Below, piece by piece: positions 29,201-41,354 of a stretch of DNA of 64,000 bases. Source of the stretch: Linepithema humile. Lineage: Eukaryota > Arthropoda > Insecta > Hymenoptera > Formicidae. The notes under the pieces were generated by a model. That model was not told the origin of the DNA, ran no database searches, and saw only the letters and a program-made list of their open reading frames with translations. The stretch lies in NCBI RefSeq assembly GCF_040581485.1, contig NC_090131.1, forward strand, positions 21,774,532 through 21,838,531, in the 5' to 3' direction. Within the stretch, counting starts at the first letter, position 1. Each line of letters begins with the position of its first letter. The position numbers and the translations under genes were made by a program.

Positions 29201-32200
29201 ATTTTATAGCTTTTTTAAGAAATAGATAAGAAATGCGAATGATAGAAAGATAATTATTAAAATTATTAAAGTTACTTCGTTTTTCAGCTCTGAAATACAG
29301 AAGGCCATGTTAGAGCGCAAGTAAAACAATTTAACATGACTAGCGCGAATTAAAAATTCACTCGCGTGCAGCCGTCGTGTCACAACATGAACTTTATCAT
29401 AGTTATAAGCCGTCACTGTCAGTCAATGTGTTAACAAGTAGGTATATATTCTTTCCTGACAAAAGGTTTCGTAAGTCAATAACATAAAAGGATATAACAT
29501 TCTTCGTATTTGCAGGACATCTTAATGAAATAGGCATCTTAATAAAATATATAAATAGATAAAAATTATTGTTAACTTATTACGCAACTGCGTATGAGAA
29601 TTTTCATGCGTATTTATAAAAAGCAGAATGTAACAGAAATCTTGAAAAGTATTTAGTGTATTTTCTAAATAAATTTTTCAGGCATTGCACAGTGCGCTGT
29701 GTATAGCCTGTGTGTAGCTGCGAATTGTTCTCGTATTGTTATTTTGAAGTTGTTAATCAATTTCGCTAAATCGGGAGTACGAAGTACTACACATTCTACA
29801 CATTTTATTTCGTTGCTAAAAATTTTGACAATCGATCTGCGAACATTCGATAACGTGACGCTGTGTTTAGAATGCTAAAAAATATATAAGTACTGACGTG
29901 ACGTCGGTATATTAAGAAAACTATTAAATTCATATTGTGTCGGCCGGAAGACCGAATGATTAACGAGCAGTTAATTACCCTACTGAAATATGTATGACAA
30001 ACGTTAAACTTCCGCGACATTCGGCAGTTTTGAGAATCGCGAGACTAACTGAAAGGCGTTAATTATGTGACTCATAAAACTTCCTCGATTTTTCACTCGC
30101 GCGACAAGCTCGAAGTTAATTCGAGACAAATTCGATTCTTATTCACTGACAAGATTAACATGAAACAAGAAAACATTGATTAAATGCTCCACGGAGCTTA
30201 TCTTCCTAGAGAGTTCTCGCGAGCGATCATCCGGTGTGTTGTTGAAAATATTTGCACATTGTTGCATCCGGCAAATATGGATTGTATGCAACCAAGTTTT
30301 GACACAAAACACATTCAAGATGCAAATTTATGCGGAGTAATTCAAAAATTGGGCTTATACCAACATTACGCATGTTACACGTACGTCGGAATAGATCACA
30401 CGATATATCGAAATACTTGTCACTCACATTAGATTCATGACAGAGCACGTAATGCACATTATGCATGCGCAAGCGCTGATTTCTCGTCGCGTCGCTCTCG
30501 AATGACTTCCCGAAATATATGGTCTCGTAGTACACGGTTCGCGCTTCGGCGACAGGCATTTTTCTCCCTCGCCCGCTTTTCGTATTATTGAATATCGCCT
30601 ATTTGTCGAGCAACGTCTTCTCGCTCGTTCGGTCACACTTATCGTGTCACTGTTTCGACGACTTTTCCCTCCCGCTCTATCTCGGCCTCCCGCCGTCCGG
30701 GGCCGCGCTTGCCAGAAATATCAATTTGCGCGGGAGTGGTAACAGTTTGCTTGATTTGGCACGGTGCAGCTTACGTCCGAAATAAATCTTCGCGAATGTG
30801 ATGTCGGTGCCCGCCCCGGAAACCGATTGTCTATGTGGATTTGACATGAGTAGTGCACTCGTCCCGGCTTTGTGGACGATATTCTTATTCTTGCGACTCG
30901 GTTTCGCGTCTTATTTATATACTTTCAAACCGATCAAAATAATGCTGCTTTTAATGCGCAAAGAAAAATGTTTATTTAATTGTTTGCCTTAATGTCAAAT
31001 GTGGCTGCACAATTCTATCGTTACGCTAAAGCTGAATTTACCTCTCGATGCAATATTAAAAGGTACCTATTGACAAGTGCGGCGGCGGAAGCTCATAATA
31101 AATTATAACGGCAAACACAGTAATTGTTGTTCCGACAATGAGTCTTTTGTAATGAAAGTAAATACTCAGAAAACAATCGGAATATGTAAGTATTTCGGAA
31201 TGCGTTACGGACTATTTAGACAATCTATAATTCGCGAGAGATACGAGGTAAAAATTTATTTATAATTTTACGTAATAAAAATTGAAATACATACATACAA
31301 AATTATACCGTTGATATTTATTTTATACATGTATGTATTCTGATTTTTTAAAAATATTTTTTTATCTAACTTTTTAACATGCTTTTTAACAAAGCATATA
31401 AAATTATAAGTAGAATTTTATCTCGAATTCTGTCTGTCTAAAATGGACTTCAGTTATTTTTGCATTTGTCGGCAAAAATCTTTTAATATTAAATCTTTTA
31501 ATATAATTAATTATAAAAATAAGCACTATAATGGAAAAAGAAGATACAAGATAAACATAGTTCTGTGCAAAATGATAATTCGTGCGAAATGATAATGTAA
31601 CATTATTAGAGATAACGTAACATTATTAAATATTTAATAATAATTTAATAATTCAATGATGTAACATTATTGGGAATAACGAATCAGTAAGCGTTTAAAT
31701 TATCTATTTTTTTCCTCCTCAAGTTTTGCATATTTTATCATATAAAAAAAAAAAAATAAAATTATGGAATGTTTCTCTTTAATTCATCATATTTCAGTGC
31801 ACTTCGAAATGTAAATCTGTAGAGTAATATTACCGAAGAATTTTCTTATACATTATTTTATTAAAAATTTAATTAACTGTTATCAGATTATGTTGCGCAA
31901 CAAATACAAAAATGTCACTTTTCCACGTTACGCCCAGCTGTCAGATCACATACAACACTAGAATCGCGCAACCAAAGAATCCTCGTCACTCGAGACTCGC
32001 GAGTGAACGATCGCGGTCGCGAGCGAAGCAATTCGCGGTCTTTCGCATCGCGATCCTTGCGAGTGGCAGCGATGACAGCGGTTTTTCGCGCGCAAGAAAA
32101 ACCGACGGGAGACCGAGAGCCACACGCGGGAAAATAATAATAAGAGGAACGCCCGCGGGGTTTGGGGTAGGTGGACCTAGGCGGGAGGAAGCGCGGGGGG

Positions 32201-35200
32201 ATGCTGCATAATTGAATGAAAGCGTGGTGAACAGAGTCAAGGGGTAGTTCCTACGACTGGGAGGGAATGCTATAATTTCAAGCCAGACAGTCATGCGTTA
32301 TTCAGCGCGGAGATACAGGTACTCTCTCTTTCTCTCTCCCTTCCTCTCTTTCTCTCATCTCTCCTCTGCCTTTTCCGCGCCCTTCGTGTGTTCCTTTGGA
32401 GGGGGGAGGAGCACCACCTCTTCATTCTCTTCTCTCCTTTTCATTCCGCTATATCATATCACTTCTATCCTCTGCCTAACCTCTTCAGCCCTTCGCTGCT
32501 CCCCCCCCCCCTCCCCCACCGTTTCCGACTCGCGAGATAAGTCGACGCGACGATAATCGGCGACGATGGCGGGATACACGTGCCGCGGATGAAATTTGCA
32601 GGATGCGATGCAAACTCACGTTTTCTGTTTTTCTGTTTTATTCAGGAGAGTGACAACCTTTGGTGGGAGTCCTTCGCGAACGAATTCTTCGAGGAGGACG
32701 CCACGCTCACCCTCCACTTCTGCTTAGAGGATGGACCGAAACGATACTGTAAGTATTGCTGATTATTCTTTCGCAACTTCTCACTTAACGGTGACACGGA
32801 TTCGGGAAAAGCTTTAAAAATGTGTTACGCACAACAAAAGACCAATTATCATGCATCAGAAATAAAACGATAAAATATATGAGATAAGACGAATTGTTTG
32901 ACGTTTAACAACGCCGTGTTATTTTACTTGTCTATCAAAATCTTCTAAAATATCTGCATCTGAAAAATTGCAGAATTTCTTTCGGCACAACAATGTCCGA
33001 TTGTTCGAACAATATGTCCCTACAAATAATGCAGTGAAAGCGACGCATTTTTAATTGATAAAACTTGGTGAAAGGAGAGCAGGGGAATTGAGTTGCAAAG
33101 AAAATATCTTTTTGGAAAGCAACGTGACGTTTCTTGAATGGATTACTCCGATATCAGCTTTCGTTATCTGCGTTAATGCACTCGTTTCTGCCAGCGCGAG
33201 ATAATTTCTTACAGCCTAGCGATATCGCGATCCGTTGTCACCGATACTTAATCGTCGGCGTGTTCGTCGGGCACCGCCTCTGTTCTAAATAATGACGTGC
33301 CACCGCGCGGCAATTTTGCAGTTGGTGGATTTTAATGTCTGTTCTCGCACCGTCGCGAGAATATACGACGACAACGTGATTACATGTCGTGCGGATGCAT
33401 GTCGTCGTTATCCGGGTATAAACGACAGGCCCGCCCGTGCAGTAAGACGCGTCCGAACAGGCGCGCTAATGCTAAATGCATTTTGCAATTAAAAAGGAAA
33501 AAAAAAACGCTTCTTATTTTATTAATAAATTCGAAATTTTGAAAACAAAGTGTTAATTTCATAAAAGAAGCAATTGTATAGGAAGACATGTTTGTCTTTA
33601 GCATTCCGGATCAGACAGAGTTGTTTTTTTTTTTTTTTTTTTTTTTGCGGAATCGTCTACAAGTCAAGCTACTGATAAATCGTGCGAATGAGATAATCGC
33701 TTGATAATTAATATTTTATGAATTATTTATTTACTCTGACCTTAATCTCTACAATATTTAACACAGAAACAAGATCGATCGAGCTGTCAATCTTAATCAT
33801 CGCCCCCGTCTTTCTCGCATTCGTTGAATTTATTTCTAATCGTTTCCACGCTTATCCTTTCAGCGATAGGAAGGACGTTAATACCAAGGTACTTCCGCTC
33901 GATATTTGACGGCGGAGTGACGGAACTTTATTACACACTGAAGAATCAGAAAGAGTCGTTTCATAACACCAGCATAACTTTGGACTGTGATCAGTGCACG
34001 CAGGTCACACAGTACGGAAAGCCGATGTTCACCAAGGTACGAACAGTAAAACTTATTACACATCTGATTATCGATATTTTTACTGCATAATTATTGAGCC
34101 AAAGTAATTAAAATGAATAAAGTAAATTGGAAAAGAGAATGGCAAAAAATTGTAATTTAAAATAAACGTATAATCCGAAATATTCATTATAACGTACGTC
34201 ACGTCGTTATGAAAATTGTCATATGCGTCGTATTCCAATGTGACACAATTAGAAAAATCGATTTTTTTTCTTTATTAAAAAAATTTATCACAAAGGTAAA
34301 AAGGGATCAAAATTTAATTGGATCTCCGCAATTCCTGCAAAAACTATTTCCTAGCTTATGTTCTACGAACTCTCGATGGTGACGCGCGGAATCAAGCACT
34401 CTTGAAATAGACGAGGCAGATATTGTTACCCGAAACTCGTTTTAGGTGTTAACGGAGGGCAGGTTAGTATTGGAGTTCACCTTCGATGACCTCATGAGGA
34501 TAAAGTCGTGGCACATGTCGGTGAGGGCGCATCGGGAAATGATACCGAAAAATGCGCTTGTCAGCATACAGCAGGACCCGGCGATGATGGAGCAGCTCAC
34601 CAAAAACATCACCAGGCAGGGCATGTCTAACGCTACCCTTAACTACCTTAGAGTACGTATTCTCCACAATGCAAATGCTATCTTAATTTAGCATTTCAAA
34701 TAAAATTTTCAAATTTTTTACACGCATTAAATGTTTTTACATGACAGAAAATTATTAACACAGCAATCAAATTACGAAGAATAGATACAAATCAAGTCGC
34801 TTCTTTTACGATTTTAATAAATAATTTAAAAATTTTCTAAAATATTTACGCTTTGTAAATTTAAAACAAAAAAACTTGTACGATTTTCCCAAATTTAGTG
34901 CGTGAACGCGCGTGATTGTGCTAGTCATCGTATGTACCGAAACCAAACAGAGCACCAAGGAGAGCGCGAGAGAAGAATAATTTATTATCGATCTAAAAAA
35001 GAAATTATATCGATAGTAATCAATTGCGGGCACAATAATTGTTACAGCAAGAAGGTGTGTCAGCGCGGGGTTAAATCGAGCTATCTCGGGACACGGCGTA
35101 TGTCTGCCTTCTCGAAAGTATCCGCGACTATCCGGGTTACGATCCACCTTCTTTCCGCTCTCGGAAGCGCTTTCACCGGGGCGCCCGCGCATACCGTCGT

Positions 35201-37509
35201 GTATCGTCTCGAGCCGGTTGAAAAGCCCGTCGATTGTTACGTCGCGGGAAAGTCCTCGTCTCTATTGTCGGACCGGTACACACGATCGGAAACGCGTGAA
35301 ACACATCCGTGTTTCGAATAATTTCTCCTTGCCGATGACGAAAGCGAGCTTCGATTGATTAATGACGCGCTGTCTTCGGTACTTGAGTCGTTCTTTGAAT
35401 GTCAGCTCATCTATTTTACATTCATTGCACAAAGTAACAATGTTTTTGGTCAAAGATTTATATACTGTAAATTATTAATGTCAAGTATATAATATTACAA
35501 AACACTTTATTTTAACGAAAGCTTTATGTGGAATCAATTTTCTCTCAATGTTGAAAAATAAAGAAGTTATTTTATATGATTTGTATTAAATATTAAAATA
35601 TTGAAAACCATCTTCTTAGCAGGGATTTATTTTGTACATAATGGCGATTTTTTTACAGCTGTGCGTGATCTTGGAACCAATGCAGGAACTCATGTCGAGG
35701 CATAAGGCGTATGCTTTGTCACCTCGTGATTGTCTGAAGACTACCTTGTTCCAGAAATGGCAGAGGATAGTTGCCCCGCCGGGTAAGAGAGGTAGACGAA
35801 CAGTTGCTTTACATGAGAAGCACCAGCCAGTGAAGCCAAACAGTCGGCTGATTCTGACCGACAACTAGTGAAATTGGTTTTTGCCATACGCACTATTATC
35901 CGGTTTCCTTTGTAGCTTTGTCGCGATTGCTTGGTTCCGTCGGTTTCTCCCCGTTGAGTGTGATTCTTAAAGATTTTGTTCTCAATTAAATCCACATCTT
36001 ACGTCATCTGTCTTGTTAACAAATAATAATAAAAGAGATAATGATATTAAGCATTATTGTGATATCAATGTTTTATTCTGCAAATACATGTCGGTAGATG
36101 GCAGTTCCGTAACTACTCGATTGCTTTGCGTTATATACTATGGATTTTAATATCTGTTCCTTTATTGCCCATTTTGATCGTGTTTATCGTCATTGCGTTT
36201 CGTGTTTCTTGTTTTATGATTTTGTGTGTGATAATTCGAGTGTATTCACCTTTTCCTCTCGATATTCCTGTAAGGCCAATAAAACCGTGGAACCAAGCGC
36301 GCGCGAAGCACTAAGTACTACCATGCCAAGCGTGTTTCTCTGTAAAGATCGCTCGAGAGTGCGAAGCATAAGTAGCTGGAGAGAAAGATAGAAGCAGACC
36401 TGACATATGTCTACATACCTGTTTGTCTATCGATGCATGTTTGTGCTTGTTCGTGTCAGAGACCTTTGATAATGAGAAAGGTCCACAACTGGGTAGTGCT
36501 CTTAAGTTTATCAGTGTGTAGCTACACACGTGGCCAAACATGGCCATTGAGTGCGCGCAAGCGCTTGTGTTTACGACATGTCTCTTACTATTCAGAATCG
36601 CAGCGACCAGCTAGCAAAAGAAGAAAGCGAAAGGGTAGTACCTCAGGACCGGGTAACAACGCTCCACCCGCACCCAGTAAAAAACGTTCCCCAGGGCCAA
36701 ATTTTTCCTTAGCGTCGCAGGTAGATACATCAACTAGTTTACTCAGCCGGTCGCGCCGATCGCGCAACGTTGCGAGGAAACGGGCACTAATTAGAGGTTC
36801 CTTCCAGGATGTGATGGTCGTTGGAGAACCATCTTTGATGGGAGGTGAGTTTGGAGACGAAGACGAACGGTTAATCACAAGGTTGGAGAACACGCAATAT
36901 GACGCTGCAAACAATCTGGATCCTCATAGTCACGACGCATCTGGTGGTCCACCGCCCCATCCTCATCAGTTCCACTCGGAACCGACACCGGGCAATTCCT
37001 GGCCGCCAGATCGCGGTCCTGGTCCACCACAGGGTGGTCCTGGCAGTCAGGTAACTTACTGCAACCAAACTGACACATCAGACAATTGCGCGCATACAAT
37101 GATGATGTACATTCCCTCGGAACTTACCACATCAATGCAAGCATTCATTAGCTAACTGATTTTGAAACTCGGCACTTCTGGATTTAATGTCTCGAAAGAA
37201 TCACTTATTTGACTCACGTTGGAAAAATCAATATTGAAGACACTTGGCTCAGCAAAAAGTTAAGACAAATAGATCTTAACTTAGAAATAAATTTAACGAC
37301 AAGGTATTGATTCTAGCGAATACTACTTGAACATTACAAAATGTTGTACTATAATTCGTAACGTGTCAACACCTTTAAGGTTACGTTTCACATTCGTACT
37401 CTTTCAGGGAGTGCAAGGAGGTCAAGCGGGTGCAGCTGCAGGTGTTCAGGGAACGCAAGACGCCAGTCAACAACAGCAAGACAAGAAGAGCCCCGCAGTG
37501 AGCCAGTGA
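14262..37509 (+). CDS. Chip: LIM domain-binding protein Chip/LDB, 3' seven exons
   Basis: Nuclear LIM-binding cofactor that dimerises and links LIM-homeodomain and GATA factors at enhancers (family knowledge). Coding exons: 14262-14343, 32646-32748, 33864-34036, 34446-34652, 35659-35782, 36596-37050, 37408-37509; all junctions are GT-AG and the phases agree, giving 414 visible codons. The dimerisation domain shows NLWWESF, CLEDGPKRY, IGRTLIPRYFRSIF, LDCDQ, GKPMFT, KNITRQGMSNATLNYLR and LEPMQELMSRHKAY. A basic nuclear signal SKRRKRK follows, then the LIM-interaction domain with DVMVVGEPSLMGGEFGDEDE and RLENTQYDAAN. The tail is Gly/Pro/His-rich and ends KKSPAVSQ. The first exon begins with the third base of a codon before RHTPGYG, so the N-terminus is missing from the window. 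The identity is very secure; whether the species copy is named LDB1 or LDB2 is only nomenclature. Confidence 0.95.
19726..19865 (+). repeat. CT-rich microsatellite with 18-bp higher-order unit
   Basis: A pyrimidine tract in which TCTCTCTCTTTCTCTCCC recurs about four times almost perfectly between 19741 and 19810, followed by irregular CT/CCT sequence. Both strands give spurious low-complexity frames (Leu/Ser on plus, Glu/Lys/Arg on minus). Confidence 0.85.
26102..27040. other. CpG- and GC-rich island in Chip intron
   Basis: This block stands out from its AT-rich surroundings. It contains a (CG)n stretch near 26135-26156, GCTCGCTC-type repeats near 26268-26300, and C-run or G-run clusters at 26620-26710 and 26990-27040. 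It could be an alternative promoter or enhancer of Chip. The frames running through it are compositional and carry no family motifs. Confidence 0.4.
33624..33646 (+). repeat. Poly(T) run, 23 nt
   Basis: A pure T tract sits in the Chip intron between exons 32646-32748 and 33864-34036, about 220 nt upstream of the acceptor. It is too distant to be that acceptor's own pyrimidine tract. It could be the poly(A) tail of an old minus-strand retrocopy, but no recognisable coding sequence lies beside it. Confidence 0.8.
36721..36807 (+). other. Chip: Optional 87-nt in-frame intron (exitron-like) in Chip
   Basis: A GTAGAT donor directly follows codon ...SLASQ and a CTTCCAG acceptor directly precedes DVMVVGEP. 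The enclosed 87 nt are a multiple of three and have no stop, so both forms stay in frame. If retained, 29 codons rich in Ser and Arg are inserted immediately before the LIM-interaction domain. Known LDB proteins have only a few residues between these two motifs, so the insert is unexpected. Removal would give a family-like join, though without the usual Val-Pro. Confidence 0.5.
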
Positions 37510-37578
37510 GGCCAGGAGTCCCCGCGCCCCCCCACCAGGGGGCGACGGGGGCGCAGGCCCAAGAACGTGGCTCCCTAG
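37498..37578 (+). other. Chip: Putative optional intron removing two stop codons
   Basis: GTGAGC at 37498 is a good donor, in phase 0 after KKSPA, and CTCCCTAG at 37571-37578 can serve as acceptor. The 81-nt segment contains the normal TGA (37507-37509), and the only other in-frame stop is the TAG that forms the acceptor itself. Splicing would join the Chip frame directly to the open frame ending at 38082. The pyrimidine tract is short, so use of this acceptor is uncertain. Confidence 0.4.
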
Positions 37579-38082
37579 CGGGGCGAGAATCCTAGCCTCC
37601 CCACTGCCGCCGCCTATTTGGCCTCCGCAGCCGGTCCCACGGTTGGCAGATTGTCGTCGCACGTCGGCATGCTGCCGGGGCTGACCTGTCAGCCCGGTTT
37701 GCCGGCAGCAACGACGGTAGCAGCGGGCCATCATCATCCGGAGCAGCATCCGCAGTTGGGTCATGTAGCTGCCGCTGCCGCCGCCGCCGCTGCTGCCGCC
37801 GCCTCGATGGGCATGGATTCCTCGGAGCTGATGGCGGTGGCTCATTACCAGGCTCAACAGTTGCAACGGCAATTGCTGGCCGAGCAGTCTGGTCCAGGCG
37901 CCACGATGCTGCCGCCTACGTCTGCTCAGTCGACTGGTGGAGGCTTGACGCAGCCGCAGGGACTCCAGGGGCAGCAGCACGGTCAACTCCAACCGGGCCA
38001 GGATCCGCTACAGAGCCTGGTGCAGCAACTGCTTTGCTTACAGCAGATCGAGTATTTTCTCGCGCAGCGCGGTCACAAGTAA
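37579..38082 (+). CDS. Chip: Candidate alternative C-terminal extension of Chip
   Basis: A 167-codon open frame lies in the same frame as the last Chip exon and ends at the TAA at 38080-38082. It encodes a poly-Ala run of about 13 residues around 37769-37803, His- and Gln-rich segments, MDSSELMAVAHYQAQQLQRQ, and a terminal amphipathic LQSLVQQLLCLQQIEYF. Codon use in Ala and Gln stretches is mixed (GCT/GCC, CAG/CAA), and downstream sequence loses this character at the stop, which suggests translation. There is no good start codon of its own, so it is best read as an isoform tail reached by splicing at 37498-37578. The alternative is simply GC-rich 3' UTR. Confidence 0.4.
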   Translation, partial: RGENPSLPTAAAYLASAAGPTVGRLSSHVGMLPGLTCQPGLPAATTVAAGHHHPEQHPQLGHVAAAAAAAAAAAASMGMDSSELMAVAHYQAQQLQRQLLAEQSGPGATMLPPTSAQSTGGGLTQPQGLQGQQHGQLQPGQDPLQSLVQQLLCLQQIEYFLAQRGHK

Positions 38083-38216
38083 TTTCATTTGAGAGAGGGA
38101 ATCTCTCACGTGGAAACGAGACAGCACAGACGGACCAGAAAAACAACGTTTGTAATTCAAATTGGGACTTGGACGAGAAATGCATTTTGTGTTGGTGAAG
38201 TGCTGATTTATCGATA

Positions 38217-38222
38217 AATAAA
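38217..38222 (+). terminator. Poly(A) signal candidate, Chip
   Basis: AATAAA about 700 nt past the TGA at 37509 and 135 nt past the TAA at 38082. It fits either Chip ending. Confidence 0.45.
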
Positions 38223-38747
38223 TTCCGCGTCAATGAGTGACCATCCGCCGCTGCCGCCGTCGATTCTGCGGCGTTGTTGAGAATGAATGCGAGGATAAAT
38301 CTATTTCGGCGGTGTCTGCTCTCGAATTCGTAAGATTTCTCCAATTTTCGGACGGAGGGGAGGCGCGGTGTCTTGGAGTCCGCTACGACGATACGGGAAG
38401 GTTGTGGAGAATCCGAATGAGCGGCAAATGAAAGAGAGGAGAGCGAAAGTTGCGCCTTGGATCTCGTTTCTCGTGGATCAAATATATCTCTTTGGGACAC
38501 CGTGCGGATGGACGGTGATCTCCAGGATAGAGGGAGGTCGAGCGTTTTAGCGTGTGATAAAAAAACTTTATGTCAAAAATTATATTAAATATGAAAGGTG
38601 GAGTGGTATGACTGTGCGGTCAAATGGTCGCTGTCGAAGAAAGAAGAAGAGAAAAAGAAAGAACGTTAACGCCACACGCGTCAGGGACGATTATCCGCTT
38701 TGGCGTGAGCTGTGAATGAATCTCTATCCGTCACCAGTATTTAATAG

Positions 38748-38757
38748 AATAAATAAA
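38748..38757 (+). terminator. Second poly(A) signal candidate, Chip
   Basis: Two overlapping AATAAA hexamers in AATAAATAAA. Further hexamers lie near 39740, 39840 and 40735, so Chip may have a long 3' UTR with several ends. Confidence 0.4.
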
Positions 38758-41228
38758 TATAAAATATTGTAAGAATTATATCGTAAGTATTTGTGCAAAC
38801 GGTAGTGTGCAAGTTCAAGAATGGACGTTGTGACAGTGATCCGAGATGTGTGTGGGAGAGAGAAAGAGAAAAGGAAAAAATGTGTGTGCGAATGAGCGAA
38901 TAAGTGAGAGATAGAAAGAATGAGGGAGAGAGAGAGCGAGACGGAAAGTAATATTTAACTTGAAAATTTTTTTTGCGCGCGGACAGATCGAACGAGAGAA
39001 CAGCACTGATGCTTTGCTGATTTCTCAGGTCTCGTAGAATAATTTTATTATTCGTTATATATTTAACATTTCGCTTTGCGTATTATTACATAATTATAAA
39101 TATATAATAATAAAATTCTACAACGAGTATGTTCTGGAATCAGCGGGACATTGGTATTTGGTCTGTTCTCGCATTTAAAAAATCTTTACGTCGAATGTGA
39201 CTTTACAGTATATCGCGGTACGACACGTAGCATAGCACGTACCCACGTCTTACGAATTATATGTAACTTTTAACTTTTTATGGAATATACCTAAGTGAAT
39301 AATTTACGTTCACACTGATCTGATCGTGCTTCTATTTTTAATGCCAAGATGGTGACATTAGGACTTTTATGATTTTATTTGACACATTAATAATGCGCGG
39401 TGATTCGATACTTAGTACAATGTACGTCAGATGAAGATACATACATGCGCATACAAACACGTACGTTAATGTACACGTAAATCTTTATTGAGTAAAGTTC
39501 CTTGCGCGTTACATATTATCATCATGTATGTTCCTCATTAATATGTTTATATGCGTCGCATTTGTTCCTATTTTTATATTACTCTTTGTGATTCGTCATG
39601 TTCCCTTTTTTTATTTAAATGACTTTTGAAAGACATCAAATTTTTAATCATTGATTATCAAATTAATCGATGTTTTGCTCTTTTAATCTGATTTGTTTGT
39701 GAATCTTTTTAATAACTTGTTTTTTAACACGTTCAAAATCAAAATAAACTTTTATCTAAGTTTATTATTTGGACATTTACTTAACATTTTAATAAACTTA
39801 TGTGAACTTTTTTAAAATTTTTTGAGCTTATTAACATTATTTAATAAAGCACGGAAAAAATAGACCAATGAGTGTGGTTTACGTTCACGGAAAACAACAG
39901 TCCGTTTTGGATGTTAATTATTCACTAGTTACACTTGACTTCAAGTCTCGTCAACGCAAATGTTTTCTTCGAGAGTAATTATATATACAAATTAGCTACA
40001 TGTGAATTCAATTTTACGAACATTTGATTTTATGTACTCTTTAAATCTTTAATTGGTTTTTTAATTTTTTAAATGTTGTATGATTCGTCAATGCGTATAA
40101 TTTAACTGAAAATTTAAATTATTTAGTATTGATATTATATGTATATCCACGATCCAAAGAGCAAGACATTAATGACTTAAAAATTTGAAATTAAACTAGC
40201 GTCGAAATGAAAGAAAAGGGAACATCGTTTTAGTTGTAACAATCATACATCACACGAACTGCGATTTCCGTATGACTAACGTCATTAATTACTAACACGA
40301 CGTTGGTACGAGCTCTGCTTCGACTTCGGAATTTAAGCTCCAGTACATACACACGAACACAAGTACATAAACAATTTGCGTATCATAAATCTCTCTGTTC
40401 TCGCGAATATTTCGTAATGATGTAGATCGTGACTTATGAATATCATTTTCACATCAGATTATTAACCGATTAACCGAATCAGCATATCTTTGCCATCTCT
40501 GGTTCTGGACAGCAAAATTCGATAAATAGAACGCGTTGATCTATTCATTCTCAAACCATCAAGAATAGTTAAATTCGAAAATCTTCTGGACTCTTTATAT
40601 TGCTCATTATATTCTCTTGAAACGTGCTTTCTGATTACATTTAAAATCCGAACTAATGAGTGGTATATAATGTTTATAGAATTTTTTTATTTGATCATAT
40701 TCGGAAGTTTGGAAAGAGATGGTCCAACGTTCACAATAAATTACATCTTATACGAAAGAATACGAACAGAAGAAGAAGAGAATATATAAATGACAGCAGT
40801 TTGTCATGATTATATGGACATATAAACATGTAAACTGTGAACATGATAAAATAGTCGATATTTATATATTTTTTTAATTTTTCTTGCTGGTTTTTAATGC
40901 AGTCACATTATCGTGCATTGATTTTGACTTCTTTCTCTTTTAATTGAAACGAAGCAGAAGCTGTACATTGAAAGCGGACATAGTTTTCATATAAAATGTA
41001 TACCCAGAACGAGAGAAGAGTCGCGTGTAATTTTAAAGGAAAAAAAAGGGGGACATCCGCGTGCCAATGCGCACGCAGTACATACTAACATACACATATA
41101 CACGCTCTAAAATCACATACAATCATGAATTAGTTAGATAAGCCACGTGTGAAGCCAGTACAGTCCCACGGCGTGAGAGTGTGCGAAAGTAGGAGAAAGG
41201 TGTATTTCGTACATACACTTGTGTTTGT

Positions 41229-41284
41229 AGAGAGAGAATGAGAGAAAGCTAAACAAAGTCAGAAAGAGAGGGAGAGAGTGAGAG

Positions 41285-41315
<31 letters not shown>

Positions 41316-41354
41316 AAGCAAAAAAGAGATAGAAAGAGAGAGAGAGAGAGAGAG
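41229..41354 (+). repeat. GA-rich microsatellite
   Basis: GAGA and GAAA repeats with two longer pure GA runs near 41297-41312 and 41334-41354, followed by TATG repeats to 41369. The Leu/Ser frame on the minus strand across it is an artefact of composition. Confidence 0.85.

Larger units (their letters stand above)
14344..32645 (+). other. 18.3 kb intron of Chip
   Basis: The intron runs from the GTGAGT donor after codon ...QRTE to the TTCAG acceptor before ESDNLWW. No supported exon lies within it. It holds AT-rich DNA plus GC-richer blocks at about 21180-23300, 26090-27060, 27700-28300 and 31960-32560. The 26.6-27.0 kb block is dominated by C runs and G runs. Large intron size and island structure fit a developmental regulator with intronic enhancers, but nothing here proves activity. 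Confidence 0.85.

Noticed and set aside
29680..29715. Small hairpin considered as a miRNA
   Set aside because: The stem is only about 14 bp with three mismatches, too short for a precursor.
36433..36595. Upstream extension of the 240-codon frame that contains Chip exon 36596-37050
   Set aside because: The part before 36596 is intronic: the TTCAG acceptor at 36591-36595 restores family sequence in the correct phase.
37507..37578. Stop-codon readthrough as the route to the downstream Chip frame
   Set aside because: Two different stops (TGA and TAG) in 72 nt would both have to be read through; optional splicing removes both at once.
37381..37992. 203-codon minus-strand frame opposite the end of Chip
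   Set aside because: It mirrors the GC-rich Chip coding strand; its Gly/Leu/Arg stretches are reverse readings of the Ala/Gln codons.
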